A DNA stretch of 64,000 bases from Bdellovibrio reynosensis (GTDB lineage Bacteria; Bdellovibrionota; Bdellovibrionia; Bdellovibrionales; Bdellovibrionaceae). Below the pieces are notes generated by a model. That model was given only the letters and a program-made list of their open reading frames with translations, did no database searches and was not told where the DNA came from. Of the stretch, positions 24,227 to 33,520 are shown piece by piece; position 1 is the first letter of the stretch; every line of letters begins with the position of its first letter. The stretch covers positions 2,604,001 through 2,668,000 of the forward strand of contig NZ_CP093442.1 of NCBI RefSeq assembly GCF_022814725.1, in the 5' to 3' direction. Position numbers and translations under genes: made by a program.

Positions 24227-25471
24227 ATGAGAAAAATACAAACGTTGAAGGTCTTTTCAGTTATCGGTGCGTTTTTAGTGGGCTTCTGGGTGCCTTTGCG
24301 ATTGATCGGTTATTTGACTGATTCCTCTGTAGAAATCATGTTTGATTTGCTTATTTCGCTGGTAGCCGGGGCAAATATTTATCTCTATTTTTCAACGACA
24401 AAAAGAAGCATCAAAGACTATCGCAGTTGGCTTAATCTTGGCCTTCTTTGCGATGTGATTTGTTTGATGCCTTTGTCGCTTTTTGGATTGTTACTATTCA
24501 ATACGACGTATTCAGGTTTATTACTTTTTAATCTGTTAGCCGCTCGCCACGTAAAACATATCAAAAGTTTTCTTGATCAGTTTGATAACCTGCAACCCAT
24601 CGTTTATCGCTTAGTGCCAATTTTCGTGATGTTACCAATTTTGATTCACTTAGCAGCCTGTGCATGGATTGGCTTAGGCAGTGGTTCGGCGGGTCCTGAT
24701 CCAGATAAACTATTTGAATACGTGAAGGCTATGTACTGGGCATTTACGACTTTAACGACAGTCGGTTACGGAGATATTTCTGCTAAGACTATGTCACAGA
24801 TGATCTTTACATGCGGAGTCCAAGTCATCGGTGTTGGACTATTTGGTTTCATTCTAAGTAACGTGGCAGGCTTGCTTGCTCGTCAAGATGCCGCTCGCGA
24901 ACATCACATGGATAACTTAGATAAAATTGAAACTTACATGGTGTCTCATCACATTCCGAATGAAATGCGCACAAAAGTAAGATCCTATTACCACTACATG
25001 TGGCAGAATAAAAAGGGTTATCAAGATCATTCGATCATTGAAGATCTTCCTAAAAAGATTCAGTCAGAACTTATCTTTCATATCAATAAACCTATTTTGG
25101 AAAAAGTTCCTTTCTTAAAAGGCGCCAGCCGCGAGCTGGTTGAAGAATTGATGAATGAATTAGAAACAAGAGTCTATGTTCCAGGCGAAAGAGTTTTTAA
25201 AGCTGGGGACGTGGGTGATGCGATGTACTTCATCCACAAAGGACAAGTCGATATTCTTACTAAAGACGACAAACTGATTGCGACTCTTGGTGAAGGCTTC
25301 TTCTTTGGCGAAATGGCCTTGATCTTTGAAGGTCCGCGGACGGCGGGTGTCGTGGCGAAGCAATTCTGTGATCTTTATGTTTTAAAGAAAGAATCCTTCG
25401 CGCACGTGTGTGACAAATATCCTGAATTCCTGGATCACATTCATAAAGTTGTTCAGCAGCGAGCGGGTTAG
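24227..25471 (+). CDS. Cyclic-nucleotide-gated potassium channel
   Basis: 414 residues. Six hydrophobic helices cover about 8-215, and the pore loop has the K+ filter TTVGYGD (TVGYGD at 178-183). A C-linker follows (HHMDNLDKIETYMVSHHIPNEMRTKVRSYYHYMW, near 225-260), then a cNMP-binding domain at about 290-405 with the phosphate-binding cassette FFGEMALIFEGPRTAGV, including the Arg that contacts the cyclic phosphate. The layout matches SthK-like CNG/HCN channels. The S4 region has few regular arginines, so voltage sensing may be weak. Its stop interlocks with the convergent PEBP gene at TTAG (25468-25471). Confidence 0.92.
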   Translation: MRKIQTLKVFSVIGAFLVGFWVPLRLIGYLTDSSVEIMFDLLISLVAGANIYLYFSTTKRSIKDYRSWLNLGLLCDVICLMPLSLFGLLLFNTTYSGLLLFNLLAARHVKHIKSFLDQFDNLQPIVYRLVPIFVMLPILIHLAACAWIGLGSGSAGPDPDKLFEYVKAMYWAFTTLTTVGYGDISAKTMSQMIFTCGVQVIGVGLFGFILSNVAGLLARQDAAREHHMDNLDKIETYMVSHHIPNEMRTKVRSYYHYMWQNKKGYQDHSIIEDLPKKIQSELIFHINKPILEKVPFLKGASRELVEELMNELETRVYVPGERVFKAGDVGDAMYFIHKGQVDILTKDDKLIATLGEGFFFGEMALIFEGPRTAGVVAKQFCDLYVLKKESFAHVCDKYPEFLDHIHKVVQQRAG

Positions 25472-25929
25472 TGCTTTAAATAAGTACCCACCAGATCCGT
25501 TTCTGCTAGGATGTGGCCTTCCATGGCTTTTTCTAAATCTTTTTTTGTCACGTTCACCATCTGCGGAAGTACAATATCTAATGCATATAACTTGTGATGA
25601 TAGTGATGTCGACCAATGGGAGGACAAGGGCCTCCGTAACCAACGCTCTTAAAATCGTTCATTCCTTCTTGGGCGCCTTGCGGGGAGTTTCTAAAGTTTT
25701 CAGGAAGTGAATCAATGTTTGGCGGAATATTGTAAACCACCCAGTGCACCCAGGTAAGTCTTGGCGCTGCTGGATCTGGCGCATCGGGGTCATCTACAAT
25801 CAAAGCTAAACTTTTTGTGTTAGTAGGAATCTCACTCCAGCGCAGGGGAGGAGAGATATCATCGCCTTGGCAAGTGTACTTTGCAGGAATTTCGCCGTTA
25901 TTTTTAAATGCATCTGAAACTAATTCCAT
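25468..25929 (-). CDS. YbhB/YbcL family (PEBP) protein
   Basis: 153 residues, the usual length. The phosphatidylethanolamine-binding-protein fold is marked by CQGDDISPPLRWSEIP, then the ligand-site blocks DDPDAPDP and TWVHWVVYNIPP, and GGPCPPIGRHHYHHKLYALD. No signal peptide, so cytosolic. Function of bacterial members is poorly known. AAGAGG lies before the ATG. Monocistronic. Confidence 0.93.
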   Translation of the reverse strand: MELVSDAFKNNGEIPAKYTCQGDDISPPLRWSEIPTNTKSLALIVDDPDAPDPAAPRLTWVHWVVYNIPPNIDSLPENFRNSPQGAQEGMNDFKSVGYGGPCPPIGRHHYHHKLYALDIVLPQMVNVTKKDLEKAMEGHILAETDLVGTYLKH

Positions 25930-26016
25930 TTTTTAGCCTCTTTAGAAAAGATGGCTTAAGAATAAGTTCAATGCTGGAAAGATTTAAGCTGTGTTCCTGC
26001 ACTGGATTTCAGGCAT

Positions 26017-26048
26017 AAAAAAACCCGCAGTTTTTAGGCTGCGGGTTT
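26017..26048 (-). terminator. Terminator of the mdh-sucC-sucD transcript
   Basis: On the minus strand the 10-bp stem (26021-26030 with 26039-26048, core ACCCGCAG) ends in seven T residues. It lies about 50 nt past the sucD stop. Confidence 0.9.
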
Positions 26049-26099
26049 GTCGTTATTTCGACTTCATCGAAGTAACGCAAGCTTAGATACTTTGTAAAA

Positions 26100-26969
26100 T
26101 TACTTAAGCATAGACTTAAGTGTTTTACCCATATCAGCAGGGCTGCGTGAAATTTTGCAACCGGCAGCTTCAAGAGCGGCAAATTTAGCTTCTGCTGTTC
26201 CTTTACCGCCACTGATGATCGCGCCAGCATGACCCATACGTTTACCAGCAGGTGCTGCTGCACCGGCGATGAACGCAGCTACTGGTTTTTTAAAGTGATT
26301 TTTAATGTATTCTGCTGCTTCTTCTTCAGCAGATCCACCGATTTCACCGATCATGATTACTCCGTCAGTGTCTGGATCTTCATTGAACATTTTTAAAACG
26401 TCGATGAAGTTAGTTCCATTCACAGGGTCACCACCGATACCAACGCATGTTGATTGGCCAAGACCTAATGCAGTCAATTGTCCAACAGCTTCATACGTCA
26501 ATGTACCTGAACGTGAAAGAACGCCGATACGACCTGGTTTATGAATGTGTGCTGGCATGATACCAATTTTGCATTCACCTGGAGTGATAACGCCTGGGCA
26601 GTTTGGACCGATCAAACGAGTGCGTTTGCCTTCCATGAAGCGTTTTACTTTTACCATGTCTAATACTGGAATACCTTCAGTGATACAAATCACAAGATCC
26701 AAATCAGCATCTACAGCTTCCATGATTGAATCAGCTGCAAATGGAGGTGGAACGAAGATGACAGAAGCGTTGCAACCCGTTTGTGCTTTAGCTTCTTTTA
26801 CAGTGTTAAACACTGGAAGACCGATGTGAGTCGTGCCACCTTTACCTGGAGTCACGCCACCAACCATTTTAGTTCCATAAGCCAATGCTTGCTCAGAATG
26901 GAATGTACCTTGAGCACCAGTAAAACCTTGGCAAATTACTTTCGTGTTTTTGTTAATAAGAATTGCCAT
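26100..26969 (-). CDS. sucD: Succinyl-CoA synthetase, alpha subunit
   Basis: 289 residues. The CoA-binding N-domain ([32 protein letters not shown]) and the phosphohistidine loop [12 protein letters not shown] (near 245) are intact. The conserved nucleotide/CoA contacts [17 protein letters not shown] are present. It makes succinate and ATP or GTP from succinyl-CoA in the TCA cycle, with SucC. AGGATAAG precedes the ATG. It starts 5 nt after sucC stops and is the last gene of the mdh-sucC-sucD operon. Confidence 0.98.
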   Translation of the reverse strand: MAILINKNTKVICQGFTGAQGTFHSEQALAYGTKMVGGVTPGKGGTTHIGLPVFNTVKEAKAQTGCNASVIFVPPPFAADSIMEAVDADLDLVICITEGIPVLDMVKVKRFMEGKRTRLIGPNCPGVITPGECKIGIMPAHIHKPGRIGVLSRSGTLTYEAVGQLTALGLGQSTCVGIGGDPVNGTNFIDVLKMFNEDPDTDGVIMIGEIGGSAEEEAAEYIKNHFKKPVAAFIAGAAAPAGKRMGHAGAIISGGKGTAEAKFAALEAAGCKISRSPADMGKTLKSMLK

Positions 26970-26974
26970 CTGAC

Positions 26975-28138
26975 TTATCCTTTAATCGCAGCAACGATCT
27001 TTTTAGCTGCATCTTCGAGATTATCAGCAGGAGTGATGTTCAATCCGCTTTCTCTCAACATTTTTTTACCAAGCTCTACGTTTGTACCTTCAAGGCGGCA
27101 AACTAGAGGAACTTTTAAACCCAACTCTTTAGAAGCAGAGATTACACCGTCAGCGATGATGTCACATTTCATGATACCACCGAAGATGTTAACCAGGATG
27201 CCTTTTACGTTTGGATCTTTAAGGATGATTTTGAAAGCTGCTGTTACTTTTTCTTTGTTAGCGCCACCGCCAACATCCAAGAAGTTTGCAGGTTCAGCAC
27301 CGTGAAGCTTGATGATGTCCAAAGTAGACATCGCAAGACCAGCACCGTTCACCAAGCAACCAATGTTTCCATCAAGTTTGATGAAAGCAAGATCGAATTT
27401 CGAAGCTTCGATTTCAGAAGGATCTTCTTCAGCCAGGTCGCGCATCTCTACGATATCTTGATGTCTGTATAGAGCGTTTGAATCGAAATTCATCTTAGCG
27501 TCTAGGCAAAGAACATCGCCCTCTTTAGTAACAACTAGTGGATTGATTTCAGCAATTGAACAGTCCGTCGCGATGAAAGCGTTATAAAGACCTGTCATGA
27601 ATTTAACGGCTTTATTTACGATTTCAGGAGCCATCCCGATTTGGAAAGCTAGATCGCGAGCTTGGAAACCAGAAAGACCGATCACTGGATCGATGTCGAT
27701 TTTTTTAATCGCATCTGGGTTGTGTTCAGCAACTTCCTCGATATCCATACCACCTTCAGAAGAAGCCATCATTGCGACTCGTCCTGTAGCGCGGTCAACT
27801 AGGCACGCAACATAGTATTCTTTAGCGATGTTGCAACCTTGTTCGATATAAACTTTTTGAACAACTTTACCTTCAGGACCCGTTTGGTGAGTCACTAAAG
27901 TCATGCCGATCATTTTTTTAGCTAAGTCACTTACTTCGTCTAAAGATTTCGCGATTTTTACGCCGCCACCTTTACCGCGACCACCAGCATGGATCTGAGC
28001 TTTAACAACCCAAAGGCTTCCACCGATTTCTTTTGCAGCAGCCACTGCTTCCTCAGGGGAATGAGCCACTTTACCTTTTAAAGTGGCAACTCCGAATTTT
28101 CTGAGGACATCTTTGGCCTGATACTCATGAATATTCAT
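26975..28138 (-). CDS. sucC: Succinyl-CoA synthetase, beta subunit
   Basis: 387 residues. The ATP-grasp domain opens with [17 protein letters not shown], and has [18 protein letters not shown] for nucleotide binding. The metal site is in AEINPLVV, and the C-terminal power-helix domain has [11 protein letters not shown]. It forms the alpha2beta2 or alpha-beta enzyme with the adjacent sucD product. AAGGAA is 9 nt before the ATG. Gap to mdh 20 nt. Confidence 0.98.
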   Translation of the reverse strand: MNIHEYQAKDVLRKFGVATLKGKVAHSPEEAVAAAKEIGGSLWVVKAQIHAGGRGKGGGVKIAKSLDEVSDLAKKMIGMTLVTHQTGPEGKVVQKVYIEQGCNIAKEYYVACLVDRATGRVAMMASSEGGMDIEEVAEHNPDAIKKIDIDPVIGLSGFQARDLAFQIGMAPEIVNKAVKFMTGLYNAFIATDCSIAEINPLVVTKEGDVLCLDAKMNFDSNALYRHQDIVEMRDLAEEDPSEIEASKFDLAFIKLDGNIGCLVNGAGLAMSTLDIIKLHGAEPANFLDVGGGANKEKVTAAFKIILKDPNVKGILVNIFGGIMKCDIIADGVISASKELGLKVPLVCRLEGTNVELGKKMLRESGLNITPADNLEDAAKKIVAAIKG

Positions 28139-28158
28139 TTTTTTAAATTCCTTACAGA

Positions 28159-29103
28159 CTAGTTTACAGTTTTAAGAGCAGACACCAATGTACGAACCGC
28201 TTCAACCGACTTTTCAAACTCTGCTTTTTCGTCAGCGTTCAATTTCATGTCGATGATGCCTTCCATACCTTTGCCGCCGATTTTAGCCAGAACGCCAACC
28301 ATCAATTTATCGTTAACGCCGAATTCGCCGTGAAGTTCAACCGCAACCGGAAGAACGCGTTTTTGGTCTTTAAGAATTGCTTCTGCCATTTCAACTGCGC
28401 CACGTGCTGGAGCATAGTAAGCAGAACCTGTTTTTAAGTGGCCACCAATTTCAGCGCCCGCAGTTTTAGTTCTTTGTACGATCGCCGCGATTTTTTCAGC
28501 AGAAAGAAGATCTGTTAAAGGAATACCAGAAACTGAAGTCATACGTACAAGTGGAACCATCGCATCACCGTGGTTACCAACAACGATACCAGTTACGTCT
28601 TTAACAGAAACGTTCAACTCTTCAGCGATGAATGCACGGTAACGAGCTGAATCCAAGCAACCGCCCATACCTAGAACGCGCTCACGAGGGAAGCCAAGAA
28701 GTTGTTTTGCGTAAACAGCCATTACGTCCATTGGGTTACAAACAACGATTACGAATGAATTTGGAGCGTACTTTTTGATGCCTTCGCAAACGTCTTTTAC
28801 GATTTTCGCGTTAACGCCAACTAGTTCATCGCGGCTCATGCCTGGTTTACGTGGCATACCTGCAGTGATGATAACAACATCAGAATCCGCGATGTCTTCG
28901 TACTTGTTAGTGCCTTTTACTTTTGAATCGAACATTTCAATTGGAGCTGCTTGGAATAAATCCAAAGATTTACCGATCGCTGCACCTTCGTTGATATCAA
29001 GAATAACAACGTCGCCGATTTCTTTTTGAGCTGCCCAGTGAGCAGTTGTAGAGCCTACGAAGCCCGCGCCAATGACAGCAATTTTATTTCTTTTGTGAGC
29101 CAT
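28159..29103 (-). CDS. mdh: Malate dehydrogenase (lactate-dehydrogenase-like type)
   Basis: 314 residues from the ATG at 29103, which has AAGGAG 7 nt before it; the open frame beyond is not homologous to the family. NAD-binding [12 protein letters not shown], catalytic loop [14 protein letters not shown] with substrate arginines, [10 protein letters not shown], and the active-site His in [13 protein letters not shown] are all there. The arginine at the specificity position supports malate rather than lactate. First gene of the TCA operon with sucC and sucD. Confidence 0.96.
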   Translation of the reverse strand: MAHKRNKIAVIGAGFVGSTTAHWAAQKEIGDVVILDINEGAAIGKSLDLFQAAPIEMFDSKVKGTNKYEDIADSDVVIITAGMPRKPGMSRDELVGVNAKIVKDVCEGIKKYAPNSFVIVVCNPMDVMAVYAKQLLGFPRERVLGMGGCLDSARYRAFIAEELNVSVKDVTGIVVGNHGDAMVPLVRMTSVSGIPLTDLLSAEKIAAIVQRTKTAGAEIGGHLKTGSAYYAPARGAVEMAEAILKDQKRVLPVAVELHGEFGVNDKLMVGVLAKIGGKGMEGIIDMKLNADEKAEFEKSVEAVRTLVSALKTVN

Positions 29104-29246
29104 GATAAATCTCCTTAAGGCTGCAATTTGAATGGAAAAATTTAAAACTTGCGTTGAAGGCCACATTCAATATCAAATTGAATATAGAGACAACCAATAC
29201 TGCTCGGTGCCTAGAGAGATAAGAGCAAGAACTGGACGTAAAAACC

Positions 29247-30002
29247 ATGAGCATGATCAGCCTCAAAGACATAACTGTCGCCTTTGACAGCCACGTTGTA
29301 CTAAAAAACGTGAGCCTTGATATCGCTCCAGGTGAAAGCTTTGTGATAGTGGGTCCGAGCGGGCAGGGGAAAACGACTCTGCTAAAAACGATGTCAGGAT
29401 TGATAACTCCGCAGAATGGCAAAGTTTTTATTGAACAGAGGGAATGGTTGACGCTAAGCAGTAAAGAGCGTCTGCCGCTGCTTAAAAAAATGGGAATTCT
29501 TTTTCAGAAGAATGCTCTTTTTGATTCTTTGACGTGCATTGAAAATATCTGCTTTCCACTGCGCGAAACCACAAAAGCAACGGATTGGGAAATTGCTAAA
29601 AAAGCAGAGTTTTTCCTGGATGCTGTAGGAATTCCCCACGCGCGGGATTTATATCCCGATGAAATTAGCGGAGGCATGCAAAAGAGATTAGGCATTGCCA
29701 GGGCCTTAGCACTAGATCCAGAGATCATTTTCTATGATGATCCAACAGCAGGTTTAGACCCGATCACTTCAAAAAAAATCATCGAATTGATTTTAAAACT
29801 TAAAAAAGAAAAAGGTTCGACAGTCGTAGCAATCACGAATGATATGAATCGTGCTTATCAAATGGCGGATAGAATTGGTGTCGTGGTTGACCAGCAATTA
29901 TTAATCACCGGAACTCCAGAACAAACGCAAGATCATCCAGATCCCCGTGTGCATCAGTTCGTACGCGGGCTTTTGCACGGTCCCCTGACAACCTTAGCTT
30001 GA
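29247..30002 (+). CDS. Mla-type ABC transporter ATP-binding protein (first copy)
   Basis: 251 residues. Walker A GPSGQGKTT (near 32-40), signature ISGGMQKRLGIARA, Walker B EIIFYDDPTAGLDP. The ISGGMQKR form is typical of the MlaF/Mce-associated ATPases, which power lipid movement between the membranes. A second paralogue lies at 30493 (Walker A GTSGTGKS). The ATG at 29253 is an alternative start. It heads a cluster with DUF2784, MlaF, two MlaE and an MCE protein. Divergent from mdh. Confidence 0.88.
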   Translation: MSMISLKDITVAFDSHVVLKNVSLDIAPGESFVIVGPSGQGKTTLLKTMSGLITPQNGKVFIEQREWLTLSSKERLPLLKKMGILFQKNALFDSLTCIENICFPLRETTKATDWEIAKKAEFFLDAVGIPHARDLYPDEISGGMQKRLGIARALALDPEIIFYDDPTAGLDPITSKKIIELILKLKKEKGSTVVAITNDMNRAYQMADRIGVVVDQQLLITGTPEQTQDHPDPRVHQFVRGLLHGPLTTLA

Positions 30003-30074
30003 TTTGTTTTGCTTAATTTCAAACTGCGAAACTATTTGCTGACGGCATAAATACGGCGTTGTGAATATCAATCA

Positions 30075-30461
30075 GTGTCTAAAACTCAGTTGGCCGATCT
30101 TATTCTTTATTTTCATTTTTTGTACGTGGTATGTGTGATCACGCCAGTGCCTTTGATTTTAATCGGCGCAAAACTTCATTGGAGGTGGATCCGCATTCCT
30201 TGGTTAAGACGCCTTCATGTTGCGATGATATTGTTTGTTGTGGTCGAATACTTAATCGGCATGATGTGCCCACTGACTGTTTTAGAAGAATACTTACGCC
30301 AAGAACCTGGACAGAAAAATATCTACCCACTGGGATTTTTCCCCGCTTTGATTTCAAAAATTTTATTTTCTGACTTTGAACCTTGGGTTTATGGTGCGAT
30401 TTACATCACGGGGGCGTCACTCATCGTTCTTCTTTATAGAAAAGTGCCTCCACGTCCTTGA
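30075..30461 (+). CDS. DUF2784 membrane protein
   Basis: 128 residues with a GTG start. Four hydrophobic segments; the opening ADLILYFHFLYVVCVITPVPLILIG, a middle WLRRLHVAMILFVVVEYLIGMMCPLT and a late FEPWVYGAIYI are the marks of this small membrane family. Function is unknown. It interrupts the two ATPase genes of the Mla-like cluster; the gap to the next gene is about 30 nt. Confidence 0.8.
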   Translation: MSKTQLADLILYFHFLYVVCVITPVPLILIGAKLHWRWIRIPWLRRLHVAMILFVVVEYLIGMMCPLTVLEEYLRQEPGQKNIYPLGFFPALISKILFSDFEPWVYGAIYITGASLIVLLYRKVPPRP

Positions 30462-30492
30462 CCCGTGATCTTTTACCCCTCACCATTATTTG

Positions 30493-31224
30493 GTGATTGA
30501 ATTCAGGAACCTCGTAAAGAGATTTGGAACCAGAACTGTGCTTAACGGATTAAGTTTGAAAATCCGTGAAGGTGAAATCATTTTCATTCTGGGGACATCT
30601 GGGACAGGCAAGTCCGTTTTACTTAAAAATCTCGTAGGTCTTCTAACTCCTGATGAAGGTGAAATTTGGATTGATAACCAAGAGGTTTCTAAGTTCACAG
30701 AGGAACAATATCTTCCCATCAGAAAAAAATGCGGAATGGTGTTTCAGCATCCTGCTCTTTTTGATTCCCTCACTATCTTTGAAAACGTGGCTTTTGGTTT
30801 GCGTCGCCACTATCAGCTGGATGAACAAACTATCAAAGACAAAGTGAATAAAGCTTTAAAGCTAGTACATCTAACCGGGATTGAACAAAAAAGACCGGCG
30901 CAAATTTCCTATGGCATGCAAAAACGCGTCAGCCTTGCGCGCACGGTAGCACTTGAACCTAGGATACTTTTGTTCGATGAACCGACAACGGGTTTAGATC
31001 CTGTGACAACTACAGCGGTGAATCAGCTGATTTTAGATTTATCTAGAGAGCTGAAGACAACATCATTAGTGGTTAGCCATGATATGAACTGCGCGCTTTC
31101 GATTGCCGATAGAATCGTCGTTCTAGATAAGGGACAAATCGTCGCCTTGGGAACTCCAGACGAATTAAAAAAGTCCGAGCATCCGTTAGTGAAGGATTTC
31201 CTTTCTGAGGTGCTTAGCGCATGA
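30493..31224 (+). CDS. mlaF: Mla-type ABC transporter ATP-binding protein (second copy)
   Basis: 243 residues from the GTG at 30493; a TTG one codon earlier is also possible. Walker A LGTSGTGKSVLLKNLVGLLTP, signature ISYGMQKRVSLART (SYGMQ rather than the usual SGGMQ), Walker B RILLFDEPTTGLDP, and the H-loop VVSHDMNCAL. The ISYGMQKR variation is unusual for a catalytic signature and may mean it forms a heterodimer with the other ATPase, whose signature is canonical. It overlaps the first permease by 4 nt. Confidence 0.88.
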   Translation: MIEFRNLVKRFGTRTVLNGLSLKIREGEIIFILGTSGTGKSVLLKNLVGLLTPDEGEIWIDNQEVSKFTEEQYLPIRKKCGMVFQHPALFDSLTIFENVAFGLRRHYQLDEQTIKDKVNKALKLVHLTGIEQKRPAQISYGMQKRVSLARTVALEPRILLFDEPTTGLDPVTTTAVNQLILDLSRELKTTSLVVSHDMNCALSIADRIVVLDKGQIVALGTPDELKKSEHPLVKDFLSEVLSA

Positions 31225-32000
31225 CCAAGTTTATCTCTATTTTAGATGAAATCGGGGGGACACTCCTGTTTCTGCAGAAAATTTTAGGCACTCTTTTTAA
31301 GAAAAAACTAAAAACCCACGACGTCTTTGAGCAGATTTGGAAAGTCACAGCTGAAAGCTTTTTTACTACAGCAATGGCAGGATTTTTCGTGGGCGCGATC
31401 ATGACTGTACAGTTTGCGATGCAAATGACGGAATTTGGTGCCTTGGGATATCTTGGTGGTCTAGCTACAAGTGGTACTTTTCGCGAAGTAGGACCCTTAT
31501 TGATTGCTTTCATGTTAAGTGGAAAAGTCGGCGCTTTTACTTCGGCTGAACTTGGTACTATGCGAGTCACTGAACAAATTGATGCCGTCAGATGCCTGGG
31601 TGCTGATCCCATGCAAGAAATCATTGTCCCAAGATTTATCGGCATCATCGTATCAAGCTTTTTCCTTTTAGGTGCAGGCTTGGTGATGTCCGTATTCGGT
31701 GGAATGCTGATGGGACAAGCCTTTGCGGGTGTAAACTTTGAAGAATACCTTCGTCATGTGCCTACAATTGTAAATCCCATTTCTATTCTAAATGGACTTA
31801 TTAAATGCTTTGCATTCGCGGTGGTATTAGCCACTGTTTGTACCTATAAAGGATTTTCTGCAACGGGCGGCGCAAAAGGTGTGGGTCGAGCTGTGGTAGC
31901 AACAGCGGTCACAACAATGATTTGTATCGTGGTGATGGATTGGATGACTAGCTTCTTAGCTGAAATCGTCTTAACAATGGTACGAGGTTACCGCTCATGA
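31221..32000 (+). CDS. mlaE: MlaE-type ABC permease (first copy)
   Basis: 259 residues with five to six membrane helices. Family marks: ESFFTTAMAGFFVGAIMTVQ, GTFREVGPLLIAFMLSGKVGAFTSAELGTMRVTEQIDAVRCLGADPMQEIIVPR. The E-x-G-x-M-x-x-x-E-Q-x-D-A motif in the cytosolic loop touches the ATPase. It moves phospholipid or another lipid with the MCE protein. Overlaps both its upstream ATPase and the next permease by 4 nt. Confidence 0.92.
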   Translation: MTKFISILDEIGGTLLFLQKILGTLFKKKLKTHDVFEQIWKVTAESFFTTAMAGFFVGAIMTVQFAMQMTEFGALGYLGGLATSGTFREVGPLLIAFMLSGKVGAFTSAELGTMRVTEQIDAVRCLGADPMQEIIVPRFIGIIVSSFFLLGAGLVMSVFGGMLMGQAFAGVNFEEYLRHVPTIVNPISILNGLIKCFAFAVVLATVCTYKGFSATGGAKGVGRAVVATAVTTMICIVVMDWMTSFLAEIVLTMVRGYRS

Positions 32001-32716
32001 TCGGTCTTATTGCTGAAACCTTTGCTGGTATCTTTCTTCCTCCGTTTCGCCGTAAAGAATTCATCGAACAACTGCATTTTGTTGGCAATAAAAGTCTAGT
32101 TATTATCGTTTTCTGCGTCAGTTTTGCTGCTGTCGTGACGATCTTAGAATCTTCATTTCACATGAAGCTTGTGATTCAGAATGACTCTATGGTACCGGGA
32201 TTTGCTGCATTACTTATTCTTCGTGAATTAGGGGCGGTGGTAACAGCTCTTTTACTGTGTTCACGGGTGGGCGCTGGATACGCTTCTGAAGTGGGTTCGA
32301 TGCAAATAACTGAACAGATCGATGCGCTTAAGATGCTAGGAATTGATCCGGTTAATTTCTTGGTCGTTCCACGGTTTTTAGCCTGCGTTCTTGGCGGGAT
32401 GATGCTGACTGTGATTGCCAACATGACTTGTATCTTTGCAGCAATGGCAGTGAGTGAAAGTTACCTTGGGTATACACCTTCGATGTTCCTAACCTCTATG
32501 CATCGCTTTGTTCAATTCAAAGATATTATTTTTGCGACGATAAAAGGCGCTTGTTTCGGGGGAGTGATTCCTCTCGTTGCATGCCATTTCGGATTTCGAT
32601 GTCAGCAAGGTGCGGAAGGTGTCGGCCGAGCGACAACAAACACCGTGGTCGTGGCTTCGATAGCAATTATTGTGATTGATTTTATTTTATCCTATACTTT
32701 TAGTCATCTTTACTAG
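31997..32716 (+). CDS. MlaE-type ABC permease (second copy)
   Basis: 239 residues. It carries the same family loop in a diverged form: ILRELGAVVTALLLCSRVGAGYASEVGSMQITEQIDALKMLGIDPVNFLVVPR. The protein is clearly paralogous to its neighbour but not a recent duplicate. The neighbouring pair most simply forms a permease heterodimer, in contrast to the MlaE homodimer of E. coli. The MCE gene starts 8 nt after its stop, with AGGAGA in between. Confidence 0.92.
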   Translation: MIGLIAETFAGIFLPPFRRKEFIEQLHFVGNKSLVIIVFCVSFAAVVTILESSFHMKLVIQNDSMVPGFAALLILRELGAVVTALLLCSRVGAGYASEVGSMQITEQIDALKMLGIDPVNFLVVPRFLACVLGGMMLTVIANMTCIFAAMAVSESYLGYTPSMFLTSMHRFVQFKDIIFATIKGACFGGVIPLVACHFGFRCQQGAEGVGRATTNTVVVASIAIIVIDFILSYTFSHLY

Positions 32717-32724
32717 GAGAACGT

Positions 32725-33501
32725 ATGAAGGTTGAAACCAAGGTTGGTTTGCTAGCTCTTGTATCTGTGATACTTATCGTGGTCTTCGCTTACCTCATGG
32801 GTTTCATCTCTCCTTTTTCCAACACCAAAGAATTAAACGTTATGTACAACTTTGCTGGTGGTATCGAAGAAGGTTCCCCCGTGCGAGTGATGGGTATCAA
32901 GGTTGGAAAAGTTAAAAAGATTTCTTTTGATCCGTCTTTCAAAATGGATAGCGGCGAAGAAGTTAAACTTCGCTTAACCGTGACTATTGATAAAAAAGCC
33001 TGGACCAGTGTCCGTAAAGATTCCAAGTTTTTCATTAACTTAGCTGGTGTAATTGGGGAAAAGTTTCTGGAAATCTCGCCAGGCAGTGCAGATGCCGCAG
33101 AATTTAATAGTGGCGATTTCGTTCGCGGGGAAGATCCTCCAAGAATCGATCAATTGATTTCGCAAAGTTATGGTTTAGCCGGTAAAATCGTTGCATTGGT
33201 TGAAAAAAATGAAGGCTCCATAACAAATATGATTCAACAGCTTGATAAATTGACGACGAATTTTAATAAGACGCTTGTCTTATTAGATAAGGGAACTAAG
33301 AATCGTGATGTAGCTAGATTGCTGGATAATGCGGTCAAAATCAGCGATAACATGGTTTATTTGACAGATAATTTGAGATCTAAAAAAGCGGAAGAAACCT
33401 ACGACCTTGTTCATAAACTTCTTTGGAGGTTGGAACCGCTGGATGGAAAAGCTCTTAAAAAGTTCTTCCAAGAAGAGGGTGTAAAAGCTCGCCTTCTATA
33501 G
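32725..33501 (+). CDS. mlaD: MCE-domain (MlaD-like) lipid-transfer protein
   Basis: 258 residues. One transmembrane anchor (VGLLALVSVILIVVFAYLMGF) and a single MCE domain at about 38-115 (YNFAGGIEEGSPVRVMGIKVGKVKKISFD). The C-terminal 140 residues are helical (LIWRLEPL-type, DKLTTNFNKTLVLLDKGTK), longer than in E. coli MlaD, and could form an extended tube or contact an outer-membrane partner. It is the substrate-binding part of the transporter. Ribosome binding site AGGAGA. Confidence 0.92.
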   Translation: MKVETKVGLLALVSVILIVVFAYLMGFISPFSNTKELNVMYNFAGGIEEGSPVRVMGIKVGKVKKISFDPSFKMDSGEEVKLRLTVTIDKKAWTSVRKDSKFFINLAGVIGEKFLEISPGSADAAEFNSGDFVRGEDPPRIDQLISQSYGLAGKIVALVEKNEGSITNMIQQLDKLTTNFNKTLVLLDKGTKNRDVARLLDNAVKISDNMVYLTDNLRSKKAEETYDLVHKLLWRLEPLDGKALKKFFQEEGVKARLL

Positions 33502-33520
33502 ATCTCCTTTGGAGGTTTCT

